From: Alentia gelatinosa
Lineage: Eukaryota > Annelida > Polychaeta > Phyllodocida > Polynoidae
Direction: 5' to 3'
Assembly: GCA_950022655.1 (NCBI GenBank)
Contig: OX465581.1
Span: forward strand, 30,971,300 to 31,035,299
Length of the DNA: 64,000 nucleotides
Part shown: positions 35,401-46,100 of the stretch, piece after piece
Layout: every line of letters begins with the position of its first letter
Numbering within the stretch: position 1 is the stretch's first letter
Made by a program: the position numbers and the translations under genes
Notes under the pieces: model-generated
What the model was told of the DNA's origin: nothing
Database searches by the model: none
Seen by the model: the letters and a program-made list of their open reading frames with translations, nothing else

Positions 35401-37860
35401 GTGCTGGAGCAGATCGTCCAAGCTCATGAGCGGCAGGCGCACGTGCTGCATGATGGGCGGCAGGTCCTCCTGTGGATTACGCTCATACCAATCGGACACG
35501 GCGTTAAAGATGGCGATCTCCGGAGCGCAGAATGAATCTCGTGAGATGATGTCTTTGAGGGCCTCCTGAATCGTATAAGACGTATTATATATAATTATAC
35601 TGTATCTCATAACCTCCCCGGTTGATTTGAAAACAAACCAAACAGGAGTAACACTCAACAATAGAGGGTAGTTCCGCTACTCTTTAAAGTAGAATTAAAC
35701 ATAGACAGCGAGTCGCTGTATCTACCAAACGAATGGCGTACATTGCTAAAGCTTCAGTAACACCAGTCGGATAACACATTGTTTATATTTGTTGTGTTCT
35801 CCGTAAGTTATAATACAACTGTCTATAGATATTGCACAACTAATTAACAATAGATTTACGCAATACATAGTTCTAACGGTTCGATAAAACCCTCTTTATA
35901 TCTTTCGCTTCTATACACTGACCGTTACCAGATATCTATGCTTTAGAGAAATATATTTCACATGACACAATAACAAATGGATAACGATAGCATAAAAAGC
36001 TATTATTTGACATAAAAATGAAAACAAATGACGATCTATATATCTTTATTAAACCACATGAACATACAAGTACATGTACGTAGGGTTTTCAAGCTCCTCT
36101 CGGTGAAACAAATTGCTCTCTGCCGTGTTTCTATAAGTAAAGTAGACTAAAAAAGATCTTACCCCAGACAAAGAAAGGAACGCTGTACTCTTAATGACCT
36201 CCGCGGCATTCCGGTCCATAAACTCAAAACATGTTTGGCACAAGGTCCTAAGACTGTACATGTTAGCAATGTCGTAAATGAGACACACATTGCGCACGTT
36301 GAGTATGGCCTTTAGATGGTCAGATATCGACGTCTCCAAATCAACGAAACCGAACTGGTGAGCCAAACCAAGCACCTCCAGTAACGTCTCTTCCTGATGT
36401 GAAAACAGACGGGCGCATAAGATGAAATCCATTTGATTAAAATTTGAGTAATAACATGTACTGTACTGTTACTTTTTTATTCAGGTAACAGATTTACTTG
36501 ATTACTTATACCCTTGCAGACCGATAGAAATATAAAATATATATTATGATTTCTCTTGATCAGAATCTAACTTTTAGTCTTTAAAGAGATACATGTGAAA
36601 CTAAACAGGAAAGGTCACTCTCACAATAAGGGTGCTGCCTGTGTGTATGGAATATCGGAATTTCGACAACATACAAACATAATTCTCTATAAATCTGAAA
36701 TCATGGTTATACTAACCTTGAGTTCCGAGAGCGTCATCCGCCCCGTGTATATATACTTTAACAGGTAGTGAAAGGCATCAGCATTGGCATCCTTCAGTTC
36801 GACCTCTCCACAACCTGGCGTGGATTCCATCAGCCCTCCATATAGTAAAGCTCTGTGTGTACGAAGACGGGATAATCACTTCATCAGTATAATACATACA
36901 TGTATAAATAATAGTAAAACCATAATAATAATAATAGCAGTAAACTATCAAACAATTTTGTATTTATAACAATGTTATTGCTACTGCACATATGGAGAAT
37001 ATCTTCTTTTGTGGATGACGCTATTTGAGTTATTCAAAACATGCAGTCCTCTTTAGATACTACTTGTGAATATGATTGTCAACATAACAAGCGATTTAAT
37101 AATCTAGGTCAAGAATCTCTGAACGGGACCGCTTATAATACTTTGCATGACTAAGGGCAATGCATGTAACACTGACGGTATTAATAAAGATATATATATA
37201 ATTATGAATAGAATACATTGGTGCCAAGGTAGTACCTACATTATTGCTAAATATACTGCAGTAATTAATGTATTTAATTAAACCAAATCTGACTTATTTG
37301 GTTCGAGATCACCTTGAGCTAAAATTCCATATTATATGAATAGAGTAGAGTACAATATTAGGTAAACCCAAGTCATACTTAATCTGCCTTGCCCCATTCA
37401 GGTGCACATTTAGAGTATAAAAAGCTGGCGATTATTGTTGTTGTCTTATTAATGGCGACTTAGTTTGTGTGATTTGGCTATATTTTCATTTTAGTTGGAG
37501 TTCCTATATTCAAAGCATTATGGTCGTTTTGTGTTACGAGAATAGATTTTACTTTGGTGTTCAAATGTTCCTTATCATAATCGCATGAAATAGGAAATAA
37601 AAAAAAAAGATATGGCAGATTGTAGACTACCGAGAGCAAAGAGTTGCTCTTATTCTTACTACATACCTAAAGTATTCTGATCTTGCCGCAAGAATGACTT
37701 TATGAGCATGGAACGTTTTGTTTTCCACTTTAAGAGTAACATCACTGTAGTCCGGTTTGAGGAACAGCTCTCCAATATTTTCCGATAGATAATGCACATG
37801 TTCTATATTTCCAGCCGAAGACTGAGACTGGAACTGATGGTGGTCACACATGTTGGCCAA
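26430..37860 (-). CDS. BTBD9: BTB/POZ domain-containing protein 9, 11 coding exons
   Basis: BTBD9 is a cytoplasmic BTB-BACK adaptor, thought to act with cullin-3 ubiquitin ligases. Coding exons, in gene order: 37860-37667, 36852-36717, 36393-36163, 35565-35301, 33890-33671, 33221-33102, 32930-32821, 31981-31792, 31512-31405, 29611-29533, 26918-26430. All junctions are GT-AG and phases are consistent, giving 713 residues. Domains: BTB (about 15-140), BACK (about 140-265), and two discoidin-like repeats (about 276-425 and 426-561) with the conserved NYDLDHGF and NYDWDSGYTCHQLG blocks and the repeated RIVGTHNT-type block. The start is supported by an in-frame TAG 42 bases upstream, and an acceptor at 37917 shows a further 5' non-coding exon. 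The tail (562-713) carries a Gly-Ser-Ala repeat tract and is longer than the roughly 612-residue human protein. Confidence 0.95.
27262..27320. repeat. Short tandem repeat in BTBD9 last intron
   Basis: Three imperfect ~20 bp units centred on TGGTATACGG with TTCAAA spacers. Confidence 0.6.
27780..28200 (-). pseudogene. LINE reverse transcriptase fragment in BTBD9 intron
   Basis: Read on the minus strand: FSDEWKTGLTMPLPKEGNPH, then a NNLRP block, PISGKILENV, a FRPG-like region and KAFDMVKYEIL. These are RT blocks 0-2 of a non-LTR retrotransposon, in the same orientation as BTBD9, with frameshifts and stops. It differs in sequence from the 13 kb and 48 kb copies, so it is another lineage or an older insertion. 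Confidence 0.7.
29361..29482. mobile_element. Foldback element in BTBD9 intron
   Basis: AGGTAAAAATCGTTTCCT (29363-29380) is repeated as its perfect complement at 29463-29480. The arms continue inward through ACATGGTGT/ACACCCTGT and ATATGTTGA blocks, so nearly the whole 120 bp folds into one hairpin. The ACACCCTGT segment resembles mariner-like ends. Confidence 0.6.
29952..30290. repeat. Two-copy direct repeat (~184 bp period) in BTBD9 intron
   Basis: CATAGACACCAATAG, a CAGATGGCC block and a CCCATAGAA block occur at about 29955-30003 and again about 184 bp later. The copies are diverged. Confidence 0.55.
30420..30690. repeat. GGTCAG/GGTTGG minisatellite in BTBD9 intron
   Basis: About 270 bp of irregular short units based on GGTCAGTC, GGTTGG and GACTGG. 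Flanking blocks (AACGTTATTTTGGA...CAGAATAGCTATGAAT near 30320 and GATGAAAGTCGGGAC near 30736) recur near 28420-28505, 29822 and 33965-34060, marking an interspersed repeat family within these introns. Confidence 0.6.
33525..33580 (-). ncRNA. Degenerate hammerhead-like motif
   Basis: On the minus strand CCGAAACTAGT followed by AGGAC matches the 3' core of the hammerhead at 40661-40712, and flanking CCACTTGT / ACAATAAGTGG can pair as helix I. The CUGAUGA box is not preserved (TTGAATG occupies its place), so it is unlikely to cleave. It probably marks an old copy of the same Penelope-like or retrozyme-type repeat, inside a BTBD9 intron. Confidence 0.35.
34298..34410 (+). ncRNA. Possible decayed hammerhead-like sequence
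   Basis: CCTGATGA at 34301 is followed 75 bases later by ACGACGAAACGTCC at 34388, the second core strand with an ACGT helix III as in Penelope-like element ribozymes. The long helix II insert and weak helix I make activity doubtful. Confidence 0.25.
34705..35115. mobile_element. hAT-like MITE in BTBD9 intron
   Basis: Ends are CAGGGTTCGTACA and its complement TGTACGAACCCTG, each followed inward by repeated TTCCAGGC units pointing in opposite orientations. The hexamer TACAAC flanks both sides (34699-34704 and 35116-35121) and fits a target-site duplication, although hAT elements usually make 8 bp. Length 411 bp, no coding capacity. Confidence 0.75.
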
Positions 37861-37916
37861 ACTGGGCTCGTTGCGAAAAGTATATGACTATTGTCCAGCT
37901 TATAGCCTCTTGATGA

Positions 37917-39068
37917 CTGTAAATAAAAGACAAATAACAAGCTTATAAACCAATACACTAGAATTTATGGAAAGCACAGAATAGAAGACGTGACGCCTCA
38001 TAACCAGCTGGATTCGGACACTACGCTTTGTAAATTGGGCAGTACGCATTATAGAGCAGTGACTGCATGGGACACTACGCTGTTTTCTCCATGTTACTAA
38101 CCCTAATCTACCAATGACCTTTTCCTTATCCTAAACCTATCCCAATCTTACCCTAACCCTACAGGTTATAGAAAACTTCCCTAATCATGAATCTAAATAA
38201 AACCTTAATAACTACTTTCCGCCTGTATTTAGCTATCTACTGATTATCATTTATAGTTTCTACGTTAACTATAAAGGGATTTAAGCAGGTGCTCCACAAA
38301 CACACAAGACCTCAGGAGATCTACCATGATTTAGTTGTCTTGCTAATTAAGGGCTGATACCACGAGCACGATGTTTTTATCTCGCATGGTCGGGATGTGT
38401 CTTGTAGCACTTTGCTGCATGTTGGTGAATCTGGATAAATATTATAAAATCTGGCCGTGCACTTATCCTAGAGCGTGTAGACCATTTTATCGCTCAACAG
38501 GGGATATTCCACTGCTGCAATTCAACCAGATATTCTCACACAATTCACCCCAACCTAGCGAATCAACAGATCAGCCATGGTCAGGATATAGCATACGTCC
38601 TGGTGGAATCATTGCTTAAAGTGCTGATTCTACCACTGTTGGTGTTGCAGTGGTGGAGCACCAAAATATACACATGACATCGCGGAAAAGTACACATATC
38701 ATCATTACCAATCGAGTTGGTGGAACCAGCCCTTAAGTCTTAAGGCTGGGCCTTACAAAAAGTGGTAGTAAGGTTTAGGGAAAAACAAAGAGCTGAAACT
38801 CATGATAGGTATAGATCTATATGTAAAACATGTGATGAGGGACATATAGGTGATGAATACCACCTCTCTTTCTATTGTAGCAAAAATATTGCAAATGCGC
38901 AAACAATATCTCAACTCAAGCCTTGAGTGTCAAGGACTACATAAAATTAAAAAGGCCCAGTATGTACAGGTTTGATAGTCACTCTCTTGAAATCTGACAA
39001 AGAAGACATTATATTTAGCATCAGTCAATTAGAGTAGAGGGTCATCCCAGACTGACTAGTGGCATTAT
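37917..39068. other. Intergenic region with MITE-like ends and LINE remnant
   Basis: Upstream of BTBD9. Holds short CCCTAA-like runs (38095-38160), sequence with inverted TTAAGGGCTG...CCAC-type ends (near 38347 and 38713-38736) suggesting a nested MITE, and a plus-strand fragment near 38800-38890 encoding C-x2-C...H-x4-C (CKTCDEGHIGDEYHLSFYC), the typical zinc-finger-like C-terminus of LINE ORF2 proteins. Confidence 0.45.
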
Positions 39069-39260
39069 AGGGAGCATTCATTAATTATTGCCCAGGGGGG
39101 CACAGTTTTTCGAACACCGATCGGTCAAAAGAAAGTTAGCCCCCCCCCCCCCCCATGGGAATACCAAAAGAAATTGCCTCCCCCTTGGAATACCAAAAAC
39201 ATTTTTGTCTCCCCCCCCCTTGGAATGCCAAAAAAAAAGTCCCCCCCCCCCCCCTTATCG
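39069..39260 (+). repeat. GGGAGC-ended repeat with poly-C blocks, copy 1
   Basis: Begins TAGGGAGCATTCATTAATT and contains several runs of 10-17 cytosines separated by GGAATACC. A reverse-complement copy lies at about 41990-42183. Confidence 0.65.
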
Positions 39261-39378
39261 GAATAGGGTAAAAGCACAGAGGAGGCTAAACTGATGTGGC
39301 ATTTTTTCCATAAGGCTTTCCTTCTTTGCTTTAGAACAAACCCAGCTACATTCAGTCATTTGTAAGAATTTTGACCAA

Positions 39379-39610
39379 TCTCGGTGGCTAAGTGGTAGGG
39401 TTGTTCACCTCAAGCATGGTAGGTCATGGGTTCAAACCGCGGTCGGGTAATACTAATTACTTACACAAAAATAGTACCCACTGCTCATTTGTCTTGACAC
39501 CTGCCATTAGAATGAGGAGTAAGGGACTAGGGCATGAGTGGAAGAATGGCTGTACCACCAAATTTGGTGATTGTACACACAATATTAACTTCATAAAAAT
39601 TGCTTAACCG
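39379..39610 (+). mobile_element. tRNA-derived SINE
   Basis: An A-box-like TGGCTAAGTGG (39385-39395) and a B-box GGGTTCAAACC (39428-39438) are spaced as in a tRNA-derived RNA polymerase III promoter, followed by about 170 bp of unrelated body. The head has lost the tRNA fold at several positions, so this is a SINE rather than a tRNA gene. Confidence 0.7.
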
Positions 39611-40085
39611 TTTAGCATTCAGATACCCGAGGCACAGACCTACTGCCTGAGTTTCTATACTGCTTGACCTAGATAGCCCTGGTGTTAGCGTTTATAGTAA
39701 AACTGTGACTTTCCTCCTCTCTAATCTCTCAAAAGGTGATAAATCAGACAGCTGGAAAAGTCATTAACATCCCCTATCACCTCTAGTGATACCCTACACC
39801 ATACCACATTCCTTGGGTGCATTTAAGATGAGATCTCATGGGATAAATCGGCGGCGATTTCAAATGTATAGAGCAGCCTTTTGGGGGCAAATTGGACACT
39901 CCAGTAGGGCTCCACACAGGCCGGTTTTGGGATTGAACAGCTGGGGGTGCGGCCGTTTTGGGGCAGATTGAATGCTAAAGGGTTGAAAATGAAAATAAAA
40001 GAAACAAGTAGCAAATAAACATTTGTTGTTGACGGAACATCACCGATGCAAAAAAAGATGGGGGAGTCTGGAGCAGGACTGAATT

Positions 40086-40410
40086 TAACATAGGAATTTG
40101 AATCATATACATGATTTGAATGATGAATTTACCTTGCAACTGACAGCAATAATTTTTAAATTAATGCACAAGGTAACTATAATTTCAATATCAGTCATTG
40201 CCATCTGTCATTGCACCACTGGCAACCAATAGCAGATAATGTCAGTCCTTAGGTATTCCTTGGCCAGTTTTACAGGAGAGTCCTTGGAGAGTCTATATGG
40301 GAGGTTCATGTGTCCTGCTTTTAACATATGAATTTGAATGATATACCTGATTTGAATTGTAAGATTCTGTAAGAATCATATACATGATTTGAACTGTAAG
40401 ATTCTGCTAA
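40086..40410. repeat. Diverged direct repeats
   Basis: The block GAATTTGAAT followed by ATATACATGATTTGAA recurs at about 40092, 40328 and 40378, partly with the following GTAAGATTCTG. No known family recognised. Confidence 0.5.
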
Positions 40411-40660
40411 TGTTCTAACCCGAAATCACTGATGCAACCACTGCCAAATTGAGGCTGTAGTTGGCAGCTAGCAGTCTTGCTGGAACTCTCCTGTACCCAT
40501 ATAATCAATCATAAAGCTTGACTACCTAGAACTTAATCCTCAATGGATGATGTTTGAGCCACTAACCAAGTAATACCCAAGTACTTTGTCTTCTTTAGTT
40601 TTCCCAGTCTTATTCATTCAACATGAGTTACAATTGGTTGGTTACGATTTGTTTCACCTT

Positions 40661-40712
40661 TTCAGTTGTCCAACTAGTTTCGGCACCCAAGTGCCTTCAT
40701 CAGGGACTGAGA
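40661..40712 (-). ncRNA. Hammerhead ribozyme, Penelope-like/retrozyme type
   Basis: Minus strand, in order: helix I strand ending CAGTCC; CTGATGA (40703-40697); helix II stem GGCAC with loop TTGG and GTGCC; GAAA; the short palindrome ACTAGT, which can form helix III only in a dimer; then U17 (position 40672) before the predicted cleavage; and GGACAACTGA, which pairs back to helix I with an internal loop. All core nucleotides of the hammerhead consensus are present. Minimal hammerheads with tiny self-complementary helix III are known from Penelope-like retroelements and retrozymes. No RT or GIY-YIG ORF was found next to it. Confidence 0.75.
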
Positions 40713-40800
40713 GGAAAGTGATGAGATTGCCTGTAATCGTCCCTTATATACTAATTTCTAGGTTGCCCTTGTGACGAGAATTATGAGATATAGTACTAAC

Positions 40801-41989
40801 ACTGTCATGCCCCCCGGTGGGTGATACGAGGATTAATAGGTTATAATGAGATCTGTGGGTAAAAGCCACTCTTCTAAAGATGATGGATTAGGGTTTTTTC
40901 TTTGACACAGGTGGACTTTTAAAAATACATACAGATGTATATTAGATTGATAATTGATGTTTGATTAAATAATCTCAAGTATATGATAGTGATCCAGTAA
41001 ATAGAAATACAGTGATTCAGTGAAGTTTCAACAATGATGGTCACATTGGCTGGGAGTGCAGGTATCAGGAAATTGGAACAGGTGGTGGTATATAAGTGGT
41101 TACTTTTTACAGTTTGACGCTTGTGACATTGGTATTAAATCAGTTATTTAATTGTTGTGTCTATATGAAAAATAACCCAGTCTTTAAGGTCAGTCTATAG
41201 TTAGTTATTTGCTCTTTAGATGGACGAAACTAGGATCCAGTGATTTAACGAGTAAGAATAGACTCAATGATAATTCTCAATGAAGTCACTTATCAAGACT
41301 TGGTTGTTCACATTCAAATATCCAGCAGCAACTGCTTTCTCGATTTGTGTCATCAGTTGGTAGTCATCAGGCTCCTTTGCAGTATCTCAAAGGACCTTCA
41401 CTCTTTCTTGTAGCAGTATCATTGACATGCAAATATGGATGTTCTGGCAATTTGTTATAGTCTGGCATGGTGTGAGGGATCTTTGGAATGAGTGGATCAG
41501 TCTATGGTGTGGCACTACAGAAGGAAGTCCCATTTTCTTGTATGCAGAACCCCTTTAAGTACTCAATGTAGAGTTATCAATAAAGAGTTCTCTTTGCGCA
41601 TAGTGCTCTTCAATAATTTGGTAAACTTATTGAAATACACAGCAACAGGGGCATTTTGTAGCACTTGATGTTGTAGCAAATGCTCCTAATTCATTAATGT
41701 TGAACAAAAAACTAATGATCTTGTTAGACTGCATTGATTCTGGGATAAATGTTTGTGTTCATCCATTGTTGTCTCCCTCCACATCAGTCTGTCAGACTGA
41801 GGAAGGGTGGACACCCATCTCGAACTGGCGAACAGGACTGTGACCATAGACACTGAACTTCAGGGAGTGAGACAACTATAGTAACCTTGTGCATTAATCA
41901 GTATTATAATTGTACAACTAAGCTGATTTCTTAAGCTGTGATATGATATGGAACGCATTTCATAACATCAATTCTTGTCATTGAACACA
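40801..41989. other. Intergenic, probable Penelope-like remnant
   Basis: No intact frame. At 41789-41830 the plus strand has CTGAGGA, a GGGTG/CACCC stem and CGAACTGG in hammerhead order but with a mutated core. This suggests eroded Penelope-like sequence between 40.6 and 41.9 kb. Confidence 0.3.
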
Positions 41990-42183
41990 AATATGGAAGT
42001 TTGCCTCCATGTTCAGCTGAAAACGTCGACCCTGTGACAGAATTAGTGATAAAATTTGCCCCCCCCCCCCCATGGAAATACCCCAAAAAAAGTCCCCCCC
42101 CCCCTTGGAATACCCCCAAAAAAGTTGCCCCCTCCCCCCTAAAAACTGTGCTCCCACTGGGCCATAATCATTGGACGCTCCCT
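41990..42183 (-). repeat. GGGAGC-ended repeat with poly-C blocks, copy 2 (inverted)
   Basis: The end AAAAACTGTGCTCCCACTGGG...GACGCTCCCTA is the complement of the start of copy 1 at 39069; internal GGAATACCCC and poly-C blocks also correspond, though the poly-C strand is the same in both. Confidence 0.6.
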
Positions 42184-42204
42184 AAACTTGTACGGCATCA
42201 CAAC

Positions 42205-42545
42205 ACAACGGGAATTGGATGTCTTGAGCCTCCTGTCAGTGCAAAAACGTGGATGCCTTGAGCCTACCCCATGGACGCCTTGAGCCTACCCTATTTTAGT
42301 TCAGATTGGCAGGTTAGGGTTAGAAAACGGTTGGGTAAGGGTTAGGGTTGAGTGTGACTATAATTCAGTATGAGTGCACTTTTCAAAGTTTTTACATCTA
42401 GATCTAGATCTAGATCTAGTGGCTCAAGCCTCAAGGCCACCAAAACGGAGTAGGCTCAAGGCGTCCACAGGGTAGGCTCAAGGCGTCCACAGAAAGGTTT
42501 AAGGCGTCCAGGGCTCAAATCCTCCAGGGTTCAAGGCGTCCCTGA
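42205..42545 (+). repeat. GCCTTGAGCC repeat element, copy 1
   Basis: Multiple units of GGACGCCTTGAGCCTACC, a GTTAGGGTTAG-containing middle, an AGATCT run at 42399-42418 and then complementary GGCTCAAGGCGTCC units, so the element is itself foldback. A copy in the opposite orientation lies at 44938-45333. Confidence 0.7.
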
Positions 42546-43166
42546 ACCAACACAACCTAGACCGAGAAGCTGGCTGTAATTGTAAACACAGGCAGTTTCT
42601 CGGACTAAACACAACGGTGTCAAACAGCCACTAACATCACTTAAGAAGTTGTTGACAAACATCACGGTTATTGATTTGTTAACCGTAGGAGCTGCTTAAT
42701 TAACGATTTACTTACCCTTGTTTCCTTGTTCTGTCTATTATATCATTACCTTATCCCACACTATTCAACCATAGGCCTACGGTTTTCTGGTTGCAAGCAT
42801 CTTTATGTGACTTCTTTTCCTCTCTAGAAAACCACAACACTTAAAATGGCCCCGACGACCGCGTCACAATCAGAAATCGTAGCGGAAAAGAATACGCGTA
42901 AAAGTAGATCACACTATTTTTTTTATTCTACCTTTTACTAGATTATCGACTTAAGAAGTTTTATATTTCAGGAATAGTTGAATGACCTCAGATTATATGA
43001 TATGGGCAAAACTACCCCCTATATAGATTTTAATATTTTGGAACTACTTGTCAGCAACCTCCGCACTGGTTCAAATATAAAACACTAGACGGCGGCACCA
43101 TATTATCATGCTGCTCCAGTTGGTTCACGCACGCAAGAAACTTGTCTAGATGTTATCATATGAAAA

Positions 43167-46100
43167 ATGTCTGAGGATCAACCCATGGGTGATGTTGCAA
43201 AGACACCAATCGCACCTCCACCACCTCCCATCTTCAAGGCTGTCCCTCCTGGCATGGGCCTACCCGTGAAACTTCGACCGTCTCTCCCAAAGGCAGCCCC
43301 GGGGCCAAGAGAGGAAGTCCGTCTGCTCCTGGGACAGCTCAGGCACAGGTAGGGCCAGTCTCCAAGTCTATCTATGGTTTTGAACCTTTGGTTTTAATAC
43401 AATACTAGAGCGTCTGTCTGTTATTTGTCCTAGTTACCCTGGATTAGCCTTAAAAGGAGAGACCCCCAACCCGCAACACACACACTGACACTCCCCCGGG
43501 GGTGGGGTGGAGAGCTCCACAAAGATTGGGGGGGGGGGGGGGGAGGGGTCGAGGGGGGACATGAGCCGTAGCCTATTTATCTAGGCCGTCCATATATGAC
43601 CTCAAATAGCAAGGGGGGAAGCTGTTCCAGTGTCCATAACCAAGGGTTGTAATTTGTACGACAAAACATGACAATTATATAAGGGGCAAGGGGGTGGCAA
43701 AAAATGGTCAAAAATAGCTCAAAAAGGGGGGGGGGGGGCGAACTGAAAAATTGCAGACCTTTTTCTTACATGGTATGAAGTCAGGCTTTGACTATTCGTC
43801 GAGTCAGCCTGGAAGTAGGTGGCACTTTGAAACGCCTCCGCGATCATCTTGGCAAAGAACCTACACAGTGTTAAGCCTATTCTCCGATCCAGCCAGGAAG
43901 TAGGTGGCGCTACGAACCCGCTGGGCGGCCATTTTGGAGAAGCACCTCTGCAATGCTAAACCTATGGAACGTTCGGATGTCCATTTATGATACTTTTTAA
44001 TGTGTGAGGATGTTGTAAGTAATTCTGAAGCAATTCCCCAGACAGAATCAGACTTCCCTGGTAATTTCAGATCAAATGATTATCTGGTAGCCCCAGTTAA
44101 GGGTATAAACGCGATGTCAACAAATCGTCGAAACACCCGGTTTTCTTTGAATTGGCACCTTTAAATTATGTCGAAATAATGTAAATAATCACATTCCAAT
44201 TATTACATGTACAGAGTGCACAGGAGAAGGTCGATTGATATTGTTTTTCACCATTTAAGACTCTGACAGTGCTTTGTATTCACCAGCAAAGATGGCGGAT
44301 CGATCCGTTGTCAGGTGAATTTGCATAATTTGGAGGGTATTTTGAACCAGAAGTCACCAGCCGGATCGGCGACATGGCGAATTCAAGCATTCATTTCCAA
44401 TATTATTTTAGATATGTGAGATGTTTTTAGATCTCAGTTTAGATGTCAACAAATCGTCGAAACAATGATTTTCTTCGAGTTGGCACATATAAATCATGTC
44501 TGGATAATGTAAATATTGTGTGTGTAAATCATACATTATAAAGTAGATTATTAGAGTTTTCCCCTATTTTACACTTTGACAGCGCTTTGTATTCACCAGC
44601 AAGATGGCGGATATGTCCGTTGTTAAGGGAATTTGGAGGGGATTTCAAACCGGAAGTCGCCAGATGACTCGGCGAATGAATCTGTGAAAAGGGATTAGCC
44701 ATCATTGCACTCTAAAAAGTCAGACTGACATCTTTCCACAGTGAAATGTCCTGGCATATAGCCATCTTTGTACACTAAAAGTGAGACTGACATTTTTCTG
44801 TGATGGAAAGTCAAGGCTTAAGTGGTGATTCCACCAACACTCTAGATATTAGTCACAATTTGGTTGTCTAGATAAATCGTGCTAGGTTTTGAATAATCGT
44901 GTGCATATTTGTCACGATGTGTGTTGTGCTGGTGGAGGGTTCATAGATGCCTTGAGCCTGGGATGATTTGAGCCTTGGATGCCTTGACCGTTTCTGTGGA
45001 CGCCTTGGGCCTAAACTGTGGACACCTTGAGCCTAGTCCGAGAGGCTCTGACTGTGAAGCGGTGCAGACAGGCAGTCAAAGTCTCTCGGACTACTTGAGC
45101 CTACCCCGTTTTGGTGGCCTTGGGCCTCTAGATGTAAAAACTTTGAAAAGTGCACTTATACTGGTTTATAGTCATATATACTCAACCCTAACCCTTTTCT
45201 AACCCTAGCCCGCTAATTGGAACTAAAATGGAATAGGCTCTATAAGGTAGGCTCAAGGTGTCCACGTTTTCGCGATGACAGGAGGCTCAAACGGTAAAAG
45301 GCTTGAGGCGTCCAATTCCCGTGGTGGAGCACCAATATAGACACACATGTGATTGGCTATCATTGCATGCTTAAAAATTCAGACTTCAACATTTTTCCAT
45401 GGTGAAAAGTCAAGGCTTAGCCATTATCGCACACTAAGTAGTCAGACTTTGACATTTTTCCATGGTGATAAGTCAGGGCTTAGCCATCATTGCATGCTAA
45501 AAAGTCAGACTTAGACATTTTTCCACAGTGAAAAGTTAAGGCTTAGAGGCGGCACCCACCAACCCCGATAAGGTTACCGATAGACCACGATTGAATCCCG
45601 ACAAGAAATTTCAAAATAATCCCCGATAAACTCAGATAGAATTCTTATCGGGAACTCCAATCGGGGCCCGCAAAAACATGCACCAAGCTTTTGATGTTCC
45701 CGATACGTTCCCGATACCAGCACCTTCATTAACATACACTACGATTGGAGGTATTTCGGGAATGAATCGGAAACGCTATCGTAATGCACAGCCAACCAGA
45801 AATTCCAATCGGAATGCGCTCTGTTCCAATCGAAACGCTTCCCGATAGAATTCCAATCGTAGAAAATATCAAACATGTTGAATCCAGACGTAAGGGCTAC
45901 GATAAGAATTTCCAATCGGGATTCAGTCGTGGTTGAATCGGGATCCACATCGTAATCTTGCACCCACCGCTACGATAGGAAAACTTTCCCGACAAGAATT
46001 GTTCAATTCCAATCGGGAACTCTATCGGGGACCTTATCGGGGTTGGTGGGTTCCTGGTCTCATCCACAGTGAAAAGTTAGGGCTTAGCTATTGACAGATG

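Noticed and set aside
42325..42350. TTAGGG-like runs suggesting an interstitial telomere
   Set aside because: Only two or three imperfect units, part of a dispersed repeat element with a second copy at 45185.
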